Position numbers and translations under genes: made by a program. This document shows, one piece after another, positions 10,401 to 17,000 of a DNA stretch of 64,000 bases (positions are counted from its first letter, which is position 1; every line of letters begins with the position of its first letter). The notes beneath the pieces are model-generated. The model had not been told where the DNA came from, did not search any database, and saw nothing but the letters and a program-made list of their open reading frames with translations. The stretch spans positions 2,603,001 through 2,667,000 of the forward strand of contig NC_013790.1 in assembly GCF_000024185.1 (NCBI RefSeq), read 5' to 3'. This DNA is from Methanobrevibacter ruminantium M1 (GTDB lineage Archaea > Methanobacteriota > Methanobacteria > Methanobacteriales > Methanobacteriaceae).

Positions 10401-11012
10401 ACCATACATAAAGATAGCACCACCATAATTTTGACGATTACTATCTCCTTCCGCATATGCATCTCTAAAAGTAATGTTATTGATGATAACATTAGAAGTA
10501 AATACTTCAAAAATACGGGCAACGCCTGAACCACTTATTGTCATGCCATTTCCGTTTATTGTTATGCTGCGACTGATCATGATACCATGAATGAATGATT
10601 CATCCCCCTCGGTATACTGATAATTGTCAGTTAAATTTATTACACTAGCTCCACTATTTATGGCTTGATTCAGCCGGGTAAAAGAATATGTGTTTGGATC
10701 GGAGAGTTTGGTCTTATCATTTTTATTATCCTCACTTATTTCACTGTTATTCTCATCTAAAATAAGTTCTTCATCATTTCCAGCTAAAATTGCATTATCA
10801 TTAGCATTTTCAACTGGAATGACATCGTCATAATCATTATCAGATATGATATTCTTATCTTGAACATCATCTAAAATGATTTTCTCATCATAAACATTCT
10901 CATCCAAGATGAGATTGTCACTTGAAATGTCTTCATTAGCACTGACTGCAGAAAAAGAAAGCAGGGAAATAATAAAAATCAGTGCTATATATAGAAATAT
11001 TCGCTTATTCAT
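1482..11012 (-). CDS. Giant secreted adhesin-like protein with six beta-helix modules and C-terminal Ig-like domains
   Basis: The protein has 3,176 residues. A signal peptide (residues 1-25, ending SAVSA) is followed by an acidic Asp/Asn-rich stretch to about 110. Six right-handed beta-helix modules come next, built from GGAI-x-W/Y and NNTFxNN-type rungs (Chlam_PMP/PbH1 style). Modules 2-6 open with SFSDLNRTINGN at about 611, 911, 1208, 1800 and 2228. Five of the six close with DYNWFG, a WLFLNAT-type strand and an Ig-like domain. Ig-like domains fill 2370-2650. A GGNGTSP-type linker spans about 2650-2765, and four more Ig-like domains reach the end. The last two are the cassette shared with the other giants here. 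There is no C-terminal membrane helix, so wall attachment probably goes through the C-terminal domains. The start ATG is preceded by GGGGTT. Such proteins are thought to bind cells or polysaccharide; the ligand is unknown. Confidence 0.85.
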   Translation of the reverse strand: MNKRIFLYIALIFIISLLSFSAVSANEDISSDNLILDENVYDEKIILDDVQDKNIISDNDYDDVIPVENANDNAILAGNDEELILDENNSEISEDNKNDKTKLSDPNTYSFTRLNQAINSGASVINLTDNYQYTEGDESFIHGIMISRSITINGNGMTISGSGVARIFEVFTSNVIINNITFRDAYAEGDSNRQNYGGAIFMYGSDSIVQHCKFINNNANNAGGGAIVLVGSNSRVEYSDFTGNNGQNGGAVYLYGNNTKAIYCNFTSNNASEKGGAVYTYGSDITVEFCNFTNNSAYLEGGAIDWEGERGTVKHSSFANNTANNNGGAISWYTANGTVEHSNFINNRMATFGGAIWWYGEKGTVKHSNFTNNSGRNGGAIQWSKNDGTVENSNFTNNTAILAGAVRWVADNGTIKYSRFINNHGYSAGAIDYHLTYANISGCLFINNTSDYRANVYEDLFESKSYSNFNNNILLNNGGNEINFNTSEGFNADYNWFGDNSLNYLDKPNIYSNTWLFLQPIVNHDSVFLGESCEITFRLYSYDGTEVHEYDNALVYPIKLTLNSNYGNVNDTVGLEEKAIFTPQTLGYTSVDVYAEGSYIGSVPINVYVPSFSDLNRTINGNEDSIITLNKHYIFDPETDAAFINGVIINRTVTINGNGFTINGSNNARIFQVTASNVAINNVTFANGYANGSTDEDKDGGAIHWSGANGNIENSTFYNNHATGAGGAIIWQAQYGNVSTCLFINNTADDGANVYHNNYPSDSHSNFNNNIMLYNGNNEVHFTVYNGSNADYNWFGHNSSNYNDATTGIIGDIWLFLNATANPDTILISNSSEISYKLYAYNGREIQEYDNHLLYPITLTLSSTNGIVNDNVALEEKVIFTPQNLGTATVTAKAAGTDIQTISIKVFEASFSDLNRTINGNEGFEIILDKNYAYIPEIDAAFINGINITHTVTINGNGNTINGLDKARIFQVTAPNVTIDNITFINGYANDDGGAINWQGPNGIIINSEFINNHATSAGGAIRWFAQYGNVSACLFINNTADDGASVYYNDYPSDSHSNFNNNIMLYNGNNEVHFTVYEGSNADYNWFGNNLSNYNERPTGFDGNVWLFLNATANPLTISISESSEIRYKLYAYDGRNILDYNRTLLYPINLTLTSLNGNIEDITEDKAIFAPENLGIATVTTKAEGIDIQKISINVLYGTIFYGSFSDLNRTINGNEDAEITLDKNYAYNPEIDTAFINGIVINRTLTINGNGFTINGSNKAPIFHITGDNVTINNISFVNGYANAYVNGYDGEDMRGGAIYWQGRNGKVTYSNFTNNNANDGGAIYWFGTDGIVEYSNFINNNANDGGAIYWFGTDGIVEYSNFINNNANDGGAIYWFGQNGNVENSVFTQNHAGSYGGAIYCSGAESIVEYSNFTNNNAYNGGAIYWFGQNGNVENSVFTQNHAGSYGGAIYCSGAESIVEYSNFTNNNAFNGGAIYWFGQNGNVENSVFTQNHATFAGGAIYCSGAESIVKYSNFTNNDAIKGGAIYWNGRNGNVENSVFTQNHVDNDGGALYWDDSEGKVTSCIFVNNTAETKHSGHLILPMGRGGAIYWNGRNGNVENSVFTQNHVDNDGGALYWVDSEGEVTSCIFVNNAADVEASVYYNERGAYSNFSNNIMLNNGKNEIKFKIFDRSNIDYNWFGNNLSNYNEKPGGFEGNIWLFLNATVDPNMLLLGESSEITFRLYAYDGTNVIEYDNDLIYPINLTLISSNGNINETVGLEETAIFTPQNVGTAIVTAKAEGFDIQTVSINVRAASFSDLNRTINGNEDAEITLGKYYEFDPETDGAFIHGIIINRTVTINGNGTTINASGKARIFQVIADNVTLNNITFTNGNASGEGADRSGGAIRWEGANGIISYSNFTFNHAYLTGGAIIWSGENGTVKHSSFSQNDVDGSGGAIRWAGAKGTITDSDFYLNSATDAGAIWWLGAYGTVKYSNLINNHAGSRGGAIMWSGENGNVTYSNFSLNNGGSGTGYDGGGAIFWDHLNGTVSYSNFSNNHINGHGGAIAWHEQYGNVSSCLFVNNTATDGASVYHNDHSESYSNFNNNILLNNGENEIHYDVYDGSNADYNWFGNNGSNYNEKPAGSVGNVWLFLNATADPNPISILGSSDVSFKLYAYDGLDLIEYDNNLLYPIILSLSSSNGNINDTAGLDEKIIFTPQNIGTATVTAKAEGIFQTLSINVYPPSFSDLNRTINGNDDDEITLDKYYEFNPELDSAFIHGIIINRTVTINGNGSTINGSSKARIFQVIAPDVVLNNITFANGNANGENEGGYGGAILWEGDNGRVEDSTFINNNASGYGGAIFGGNCSDNVIFQNNHAGIEGDDWYVPKPVISVNDFTSTYKSGEKLYVNVSYVGTQIDGINVTISVFDSSNQLIGNYSCLSGDGWTVDLDAGNYNALVFVDSDEYGYGEETIALTINKRASQISANPLNTTYNGNENIIMILKDNYNESIANATVLVDFNGEKNLTTDENGQIVVSANGIVPGEYWAQFIFDGSKNYDGSDEKVKVIISKASTSLSSENMNVSYNESKYLIATLKDQYSNPLAEISIEFKSNSSTVKNENTDNKGQAKLLIDFNPGTYNIDISFAGNSLYDASYATVTVVVNPSDDSGNGTEPSGNGSSGNGTSPEGNGTSPGGNGTSPSGNGTSPGGNGTSPSGNGTSPGGNGTDPGGNGTSPSGNGTDPGGNGTSPSGNGTSPGGNGTDPSGNGTSPGGNGTDPGGNGTSSTVKDTLIGISTSTVIYGNDELINLTLTTADKTPIDGVIELRVGNSIYNVTITGGKGSKALSNLTIGNYTVTADYKGDSEYNSSTASSSFTVRDRIETRIIYNNMTTAPVGANDGRIGNYFRVKLVDENNQALAGVPIQIGFNGRIYNRTTDSEGGAKLQINLAKEDGYTFAICFKGDDNYNASFEVAKIDVNKKYPKPNSANSESAEPANKTQKNTRLETSILYKDMKTESVLKAEGRAGKYFEIQLVDNNKKALAGVPIKIGFNGVVYDRITNATGGAKLQINLLKVTQYTFAIAYLGDSKYQASFEVAKITVNKQTPKITAPQKTFKAKAKTKTVTATLKSQRGTLLSGKKIKFTVNGKTYTGTTNSKGVASVKVSLSKKGTYTATAKFDGDANTKATSVKFKVKIS
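2719..3063 (-). repeat. Low-complexity GGNGTSP-type linker repeat
   Basis: About sixteen 21-bp (7-residue) units of the type G-(G/S)-NGT-(S/D)-P lie in tandem inside the adhesin gene. Each carries an N-G-T sequon, the archaeal N-glycosylation signal. The stretch separates the beta-helix and Ig part from the C-terminal Ig-like domains, so it is probably a flexible, heavily glycosylated spacer. The units are alike enough in DNA to change number by slippage. Confidence 0.85.
6140..7080 (-). repeat. In-frame tandem duplications in beta-helix module 4 (153-bp, 78-bp and 189-bp units)
   Basis: A block beginning gattttgggtgaagacgg (plus-strand reading) recurs at about 6181, 6370, 6523, 6676 and 6829. 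The last three intervals are exactly 153 bp (51 residues, two beta-helix rungs), and the first is 189 bp. A separate 78-bp unit (26 residues) is repeated from about 6890 to 7050. The copies are nearly identical in DNA, so the duplications are recent. All keep the reading frame. Confidence 0.85.
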
Positions 11013-11064
11013 ATTATTAACCCCAATTTATATATTATACATAATTACTATTAGTTTTATTATC

Positions 11065-11082
11065 ATTATATTATATATTTAA
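11065..11082 (-). promoter_or_regulatory. Probable TATA element for the first adhesin gene
   Basis: On the minus strand a TTAAATATATAATATAA-like stretch lies about 55-70 bases before the ATG at 11012. This would place transcription start around 11042. The assignment rests only on position and AT pattern in an AT-rich spacer. Confidence 0.35.
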
Positions 11083-11234
11083 CTAACTGTTAAAATATAT
11101 TCAATCATTCGATTAATTAAATGAATATTTTTAAAAAAAGAGTAGATTTAATCATTTTTAAATTAAACATAAATAAAAACTTTATAAAAATCAAAAAAAG
11201 AAGATTTATAAGCCAAATAGTAAAACCTTTTGAT

Positions 11235-11255
11235 CAAACTTTTTTTAAAAGTTTG
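11235..11255 (-). terminator. Hairpin just beyond the 3' end of RNase P RNA
   Basis: A perfect 9-bp stem, CAAACTTTT / AAAAGTTTG, with a 3-base loop begins four bases beyond the mature 3' end of the RNase P RNA. It is placed to end transcription of that gene or to mark its 3' processing. Confidence 0.45.
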
Positions 11256-11258
11256 AAA

Positions 11259-11547
11259 ATGGTATGCCGAGAGTAACCCACATTCTGTTTTATACAGCAT
11301 TCGTCTTAGCGAACTACTTTGCTTCCCATAGAGGTCATCAGCACCTTTGCTCTTGCATCCTGTAGATTGGCCGTTTCACCGATTCTTTTAATGTCCATCA
11401 GTCAAGCATCATTGTCATCCATTAAAAGCCGTGTCGTTTCTGCTCCAGAGTCATACTTCTCAGCATAAGTCTTTCGACTTTACAGTCTATTTGATGTGCG
11501 GAGTTTCCCTAGTTAAAAATAACCAGCAGCTGTCTTCGGCTTACCAT
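11259..11547 (-). ncRNA. rnpB: RNase P RNA (archaeal type A)
   Basis: This is the catalytic RNA of RNase P, which trims tRNA 5' leaders. On the minus strand the ends pair as helix P1: ATGGTAAGCCGA with TCGGCATACCAT, 11 of 12 positions. Conserved blocks appear in the right order: GGGAAACTCCGC (CR-I type), GTGAAACGGC then GGATGCAAGAGC (specificity domain), and near the 3' end GACGAATG and AACAGAATGTGGGTTAC, which match the CR-IV/CR-V core. The length of 289 nt suits archaeal RNase P RNA. The ends are set by P1 and may be off by a few bases. It lies alone between two protein genes with its own promoter. Confidence 0.9.
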
Positions 11548-11560
11548 TAGATATAATTTT

Positions 11561-11578
11561 ATTTTTTATAGTATAAAT
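11561..11578 (-). promoter_or_regulatory. TATA element of rnpB
   Basis: On the minus strand ATTTATACTATAAAAAAT is centred about 24-26 bases before the first base of helix P1. This is the normal TATA-to-start distance for archaeal promoters. Confidence 0.5.
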
Positions 11579-11722
11579 AATTAAAATAAATCAAAAACAG
11601 TGATAAAAAATAGTGGAAATGTGAAAATCAAAAAGTGATAAAAATAGAAAATAAAAAGATAGGATTAATTTAAAGTGATAAAAATATAAAAAAAGAAAGG
11701 AGAATTAATAAAATTCCCAATT

Positions 11723-11738
11723 AAAAAAAAAAAAAAAA
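11723..11738 (-). terminator. Oligo-T terminator after the first DUF2149 gene
   Basis: Sixteen consecutive T residues lie on the transcribed strand, 21 bases beyond the stop codon, with further T-rich sequence around them. Archaeal RNA polymerase stops at such tracts without needing a hairpin. Confidence 0.6.
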
Positions 11739-11758
11739 TAGAAAAAAAGAAGGCAATA

Positions 11759-12100
11759 TTAGCCCTCAACCATAATCAGCTTACCAGTAGATGAGTCCTT
11801 ATAGACCTTACCCATCTCTGTATAGCCCTTACCTGAACTATTACTTACATCTGGAGTGTCATTCAATTCCTGACCCTCTTCAAGTTCAGTTACCTGTTGC
11901 ATCTGTTGCATTACTTCCTGCTTCTCTTCCGGAGTCATGTCCTCATTGAAAACGATTCCCTGCATGTTCCAAGAGATAACTAAAAAGACCAATAGACCTA
12001 CTGCAATAACTAACATAGCATCCACAAGGTTTGCTGCTCCAGACATTGGATCTTCTTCTTCACCCTTATTCAAACGCTTATTAGATTTATGACGTGCCAT
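11759..12100 (-). CDS. DUF2149 protein, probable ExbD/TolR-like motor subunit (copy 1)
   Basis: The 113-residue protein has a short basic cytoplasmic tail (1-20), one membrane helix at about 25-44, and an acidic Glu/Gln-rich external part. It ends in a conserved YTEMGKVYKDSSTGKLIMVEG block. DUF2149 has no proven function. The helix begins NLVDAMLVIAVGLLV, the same layout as the ExbD/TolR helix (LVD-x-MLV...), where the Asp carries protons; here it is Asp27. The gene follows a TolQ/ExbB homologue by 66 bases, as exbD follows exbB. I infer an ExbBD-like complex. The start has a strong AGGAGAT site. Confidence 0.8.
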   Translation of the reverse strand: MARHKSNKRLNKGEEEDPMSGAANLVDAMLVIAVGLLVFLVISWNMQGIVFNEDMTPEEKQEVMQQMQQVTELEEGQELNDTPDVSNSSGKGYTEMGKVYKDSSTGKLIMVEG

Positions 12101-12166
12101 AATATCTCCTTTAATAAGAATTAATTTTTAACAATCCAAACCTATAACCACTTACCTAATTGGAAT

Positions 12167-12811
12167 CTATTCATTCAACCTATCCAATACAGCCTTAGAT
12201 AAAGCATCTAAATTAGATAAATACTGTTCATACCATCTTCTTCTGACCTTAGAGACAACATATGCAACTGCACCGGATCCAATACCTACAACAGTAGTGT
12301 CGAAAGCTACAATGATCGCATTAGACAAGGTTGTCACATCACCGCTACCTAATGCAGCAAGACCTGGACCCATAGGAATAAGGGTACCCATCAAACCAAG
12401 GGTAGGACCAATCTTTGTAACGATATCTGTCTTTTGAAGCTTTTTCTCAATGATGTCCTCTTCATTTTCAATCAATTTTTCAGCTAATGCCTCTCTGGAG
12501 TCTTTCTTTAACTCTCCAGATCTTGCTATATTGATTAAAACCCTCTTTTGATTCTTTGGAATTCTTGCATTCTTAAGGATATTTTCCAATTCTGTAACAT
12601 CCTCACTTCTAGATATTGCGTATATTAAATCCTTGATTACTTTAACGGGTACTTTCTTACGAGAACTGTATTCTGAGATAAGCCCCCCTACAGTAATTAC
12701 AGCGTACACTGCAAAAATTAATAAAAATACTATTACAGGTATCTGTAAACTTTGAGAAACAACATTTAATGCGGAAGTTAGTAAGTCACTTCCAGGAATA
12801 ACTGTTACCAT
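12167..12811 (-). CDS. MotA/TolQ/ExbB proton-channel family protein (copy 1)
   Basis: This 214-residue integral membrane protein has helices at about 22-45, 128-150 and 160-185, with a charged cytoplasmic region between the first and second. The MotA_ExbB signature is clear: TDIVTKIGPTLGLMGTLIPMG at about 123-143, then LAALGSGDVTTLSNAI and VGIGSGAVAYVVSKVRRRW. ExbB/TolQ proteins form the pentameric stator that uses ion-motive force through ExbD/TolR. The partner here would be the downstream DUF2149 protein. The gene lies between DUF2162 and DUF2149 and near cobN. ATG 12811 is preceded by GGTGAT at 5-base spacing; an earlier ATG is out of frame. Confidence 0.88.
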   Translation of the reverse strand: MVTVIPGSDLLTSALNVVSQSLQIPVIVFLLIFAVYAVITVGGLISEYSSRKKVPVKVIKDLIYAISRSEDVTELENILKNARIPKNQKRVLINIARSGELKKDSREALAEKLIENEEDIIEKKLQKTDIVTKIGPTLGLMGTLIPMGPGLAALGSGDVTTLSNAIIVAFDTTVVGIGSGAVAYVVSKVRRRWYEQYLSNLDALSKAVLDRLNE

Positions 12812-12991
12812 TCATAATCACCAATAATAAAAAAATATAAAAAATAAATATAAAACATTGAAACATTAAATAATTAAATTAAATTAAAAATTAAAATAAT
12901 TGAAATATTTTAAAACAATAATATTAAAATAAAAACTAAATAAAGAAAAAAACATGATTTAAGCATATGAAATATAATTAAATCTCTCTAA

Positions 12992-13699
12992 TTAGCTTAG
13001 AATATTGTTTTTTCTTGAAAATACTATGCCAATAACTACTAAAAGCACTAAAGCAACTATAGAGCCAGCCAAACTTTCCATTGAAACTATGCTGATTGAT
13101 CCCATTGACTTATTCATGATTGCTGCAATGTTCGGAATGACCAATGCAGACAAGAGGAAATAAATTCCCAAGAAGAACATGAAGTTTCCAAGTACAATCG
13201 GATAAGGCTTATCAACATATCGAACGAATATGCTTGAAGCAAAGTAAGTAACTATAATAGTTAAAACCAAAGCTGCTGCCACATATACGCTTAAATCCAC
13301 AGCACCTAAACCGACTGTAGGAGCCACTAACAAGATACTGACAATAATTGAACCGAAACAGCATGGACAAGGGGCAATCACTGCAGCACAAGTGGCAGCT
13401 GTAGTATTCTTTTCAAAGACCTTCCATTCCCTTATTGTAAAGATACCTGCTAGAATCATTATAACAGCCATTATAATAAAGAACAGAGAGTTATATGTGT
13501 AGATAAGCTCAGTAATTTCAGTAGCAAAATAGGAGGAAATTTGAGCAAGAATGAGTACTCCTGCACCATATCCAATACAGACAGTAGCCAGATACTTCTT
13601 TGAGAGGTTAGCCAAACCAACAGCCAAACCTAACTTGATACCAAATACAAGAACTGCTGCCAATATTCCAAATTGCCATAGCATACTAATTGTATCCAT
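12992..13699 (-). CDS. DUF2162 predicted transporter
   Basis: The 235-residue protein is almost entirely hydrophobic, with about six or seven membrane helices. DUF2162 occurs in methanogens beside TolQ/ExbB, DUF2149 and CobN-like genes and is annotated as a putative transporter. The notable feature is APCPCCFGS at about 109-117 (Cys111, Cys113, Cys114; also Cys104), a possible metal or redox site between helices, recalling Cys motifs of CcdA- and LysE-type carriers. The ATG at 13699 is chosen because GTGGTGAG ends six bases before it; an upstream in-frame ATG at 13717 would overlap that ribosome site. It is followed by tolQ after 180 bases. Four palindromes lie just upstream and probably control it. 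Confidence 0.75.
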   Translation of the reverse strand: MDTISMLWQFGILAAVLVFGIKLGLAVGLANLSKKYLATVCIGYGAGVLILAQISSYFATEITELIYTYNSLFFIIMAVIMILAGIFTIREWKVFEKNTTAATCAAVIAPCPCCFGSIIVSILLVAPTVGLGAVDLSVYVAAALVLTIIVTYFASSIFVRYVDKPYPIVLGNFMFFLGIYFLLSALVIPNIAAIMNKSMGSISIVSMESLAGSIVALVLLVVIGIVFSRKNNILS

Positions 13700-13747
13700 T
13701 TTCTCACCACAAAACATTAAATCTTATCATCAATCCAAATAAAAGAT

Positions 13748-13850
13748 AAATAATCATTATTTTTACAAAAAATAATCATTGCTTAACTTAAATTCAATAT
13801 CAAGATAAATAATCATTATTTACCTAACTAAAGACAAATAATCATTATTT
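13748..13850 (-). promoter_or_regulatory. Four Fur-box-like 7-1-7 palindromes upstream of DUF2162
   Basis: AAATAATCATTATTT, a perfect 7-1-7 palindrome, occurs at 13748-13762, 13807-13821 and 13836-13850. A damaged copy with one arm altered lies at 13770-13784. The centre ATAATCATTAT matches the core of the bacterial Fur box. The nearest copy is 49 bases before the DUF2162 start, so these are likely operators for the DUF2162-TolQ-DUF2149 genes. I did not see the motif in front of any other gene here. Confidence 0.7.
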
Positions 13851-13923
13851 AACTTAAAAAACCTTTAAAATTTAAAGAATAAAAATTAAAACTTATACAA
13901 AATCTAATAAAAAAATAAAAAGA

Positions 13924-13941
13924 AGAGAAATATTTTTCTCT
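13924..13941 (-). terminator. Probable cobN terminator
   Basis: A 7-bp stem AGAGAAA / TTTCTCT lies about 75 bases beyond the cobN stop. On the transcribed strand it is followed by TCTTTTTATTTTTTT. Confidence 0.5.
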
Positions 13942-14013
13942 AATTTATTTAAAAATTTAAATTTTCAAAAAGATAACAAAAAATTACTCGAACGATTGAA
14001 AGGACTCTAAAGA

Positions 14014-17000
14014 CTATTTATATTCATAATCATCATCGTCATCATCATTATAATAATCATCGTCGTCTTTTCTGTTTCTGAAATAACCGAATCCTATTAA
14101 TGCCACTAAACAAATAACACAAACAATAATAGCTATAGGCATACTTACGTCCTTTGGAGCCACTGGAGTGCTTGTGCTCTTAGTGACCTCTACAGATCTG
14201 CCTTCTCCATTTGCATCGTTCATTCCTGCATCTGAATCACTGGCCATATCTGATTGGGCATCCGCTTCTGTACCTACCATATAGCCGCCGCTTGCTCCTG
14301 GAATATTAGTGTTTCCGTTAGCGCTTTGCTGACTGTTAGAGCTTGAGTTAGTCTGAACAGTTTCAGTATTGTTTGACTCTGCACTGCTGTTTGTAGTTCG
14401 GCGGTCAATATTCGAAGAGTTTGTAGGCATATCACTGCTATTTGTATAGAAGAGCGGATTTTGAGTTGCGTCATACAACTTAGGCATCAACTTAGCAAGC
14501 AAATCAGCATTCACATACTTGAATGCCCATTGCATCATTGCCACATTTCCGCAGCTGCAGTCACAGCATGCTACCCCATTTGCAACTGTAGCCTGTGCCC
14601 AAGTGTTAGCTATATCACTTAATGTAGCATCATCTGCATCCCAATATCCTGAATATGCGGAATTCAACATTGTTCCGCTCATGGATATCAATGAATATGC
14701 ATTGTTTCCAGATTGGAGCCATGATTTTACTCCTAATCCGTATTTGTCCTTATAATAGGTATTGTAAACGTCATCCCAAACTGTTTCAGAGACAGATGAA
14801 GGTCTGGTTACCTGCCATCCCCATAGGTTGGAAATGAACTTGTTGGACATATATCTGGAACCGCTGTAGCCTTCCTGCATCATTCCCTTGATCCATTCAG
14901 GGTTTAGATACCTTGTATTAAGCTCGTTATAGAAAACATTCTCGAATGTTGCAACATATGCATTGTCCTTATTTGCATACATCAATACATTCATTGTAGG
15001 AGTCTTGTTGGATAGGTATTCAACTGTCATTGAGAGACCTCCCCAGTAATCAAAGAAGTCATCGTTATCCAATACTCCGTATTGGTTGGTATTACGGCTT
15101 ACCACAATATGGTCTGTATCGGATAGCGCCCTCATGAATACGACAGGGTTTGTATCTCCCCAGTAATATTTTGAATACATGTTTCCCATTCTGCCAATAT
15201 AGAACTCTGAAAGCTCATCTGTATCGTTCCAGGTCCATGACATTGACACAAGCTTTGATATTCCAGCACCATAATCCCCGTTAGGAGGTGCAAAGATACG
15301 GGTTATTGCATATTCTCCAGAGACTGTAGAGTTATAGCCTAGGCTTAGATAATAGATGCAATCCTCTAGCCAATGCTTAGCGACATAATTGTCTTCTAAT
15401 GATTCGTTTGACATTCCCTTGAAGCTAATGCTTCTCATGATGGATCTAAGTGCATCATAGACTTGAGGCCCATATTCGCTATCCATAATTGTCTTATTGT
15501 TTACGATAGTGTAATATGAACAAGCTAAAGCCATCCTGTATGCATTGTCCATAAGACGTGCCTGTGAACTGTATAGATCACGGAACAATCCGCTGGTAAT
15601 CACAGTAACGTCTATTCTCTTTTTAGCCCATCCGTCAGGACGGGTGAGGTTTTCCAATGCTATGACATTAGGCAAGTCCTCAACTTTCTTACCTGTAGGA
15701 ATGCCCTCTTCGTCAAATCCTGCACTTGATGAGTTATGCCAGACAGGCTCCATTCCTAAAAGGTAGAGCACTGTAGAGACTAGGGCACCGTCATCCCTTG
15801 CAGTCTCTACACACCAGATACCCATGATTATCTTTTCTGTAGTGTCATTAAGGTCTGCCAAGGTTAGAAGTGAGAGTGTCTTAGCATAATCCCAAGCCTT
15901 TTGAGTCGGAAGCTCAGATGACTGGTCTTGGTACATGTTTGCTCCTGTAGGGAGCACTTGAGGGACAGTCACACTTTCCCCGCCTATATTGACTGGAACA
16001 TATCCTCCATTTAAGGCGGAAACCATCTCTTCCAGCTCAAGGCTGATACATTGATTGTAAAGGTCAATGTATTTCTTTGCAATGTTTAATGACTCAATGA
16101 ACTCTGGACTTCCTATACCAATTGTATCAGACACTGTCTCTGTGTCCCAATAGATTAAAGCCTTACAGACATCCACTGACCTGTTTAGGATATAATCACG
16201 CTTCAATGGAGTCAGATTGGAATATTTTTCCCCATAGTAATACAAGGATAGCTGATCGAATAGATTGGTCTTCTTGCCGCCATATTCAAAGTCATGAGAG
16301 ACTATGATTGCAACGGTGTTCGCCAAATCCTCATCTGTCCATTTCTGACCTATTGCATGAAGTCCTAATGGATATAGGGTATTTTGAGTGTTCTTTAAGA
16401 AAGCATTTAAAGTTGAGCTTAGGGAGAACATGTCAGTATTGTTCAATTCCTCTGCAGTGAATCCAATTGTAAGGTAGTAATTGTTTGCAATTACCAAGTC
16501 CTTGATTGCTCTTGTTAGATTGTCCTCTAACTCTTGATTGATTACTTGATAAGTGATAGTCTGATTATCCTTGATTACCTGATAAGTGATAGCCTGATTA
16601 TCTTTATCAGAATCAGACTCTATAATGATATGATTATTATCATACTCCTCCAATAGAGTTGCCAATACAGTTAGATTACCATATAAATGAGTATATGATT
16701 TAGGAGAATCCAAGTGGGAAATCAATACTGCAAATCCTCTTCTTTTAGCTTGTATAGCCTCTGCTAAACCATCAGTAATATAGAAATATACTTGAGGAAC
16801 CTTTCCGACAACAATAGAACCATAATCATTATATGATAATAAAACTTCCTTGCCTGGCAACCATTCGTGGGTTGCGTGCCTTCCGACAAATACCATGGCA
16901 TTTGATTGCCTGGTCTGCATATAATAGTAAGCAGCCAAATATTGGTGAGTAGGAGCTACAGCTGTACAGTGGTAAAGGTTTTCAATGTCAGCCTCCCAAC

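Larger units (their letters stand above)
13700..14013 (-). other. Spacer between cobN and DUF2162
   Basis: This spacer contains the four palindromes at 13748-13850 and, beyond them, the probable cobN terminator at 13924-13941. The rest is AT-rich with no open frame of note. Because both a terminator and an operator cluster lie here, the DUF2162 group probably has its own promoter rather than depending on cobN. Confidence 0.6.

Noticed and set aside
13700..13717. ATG start six codons upstream for DUF2162
   Set aside because: It would place the GTGGTGAG ribosome site inside the coding region; that site fits the ATG at 13699.
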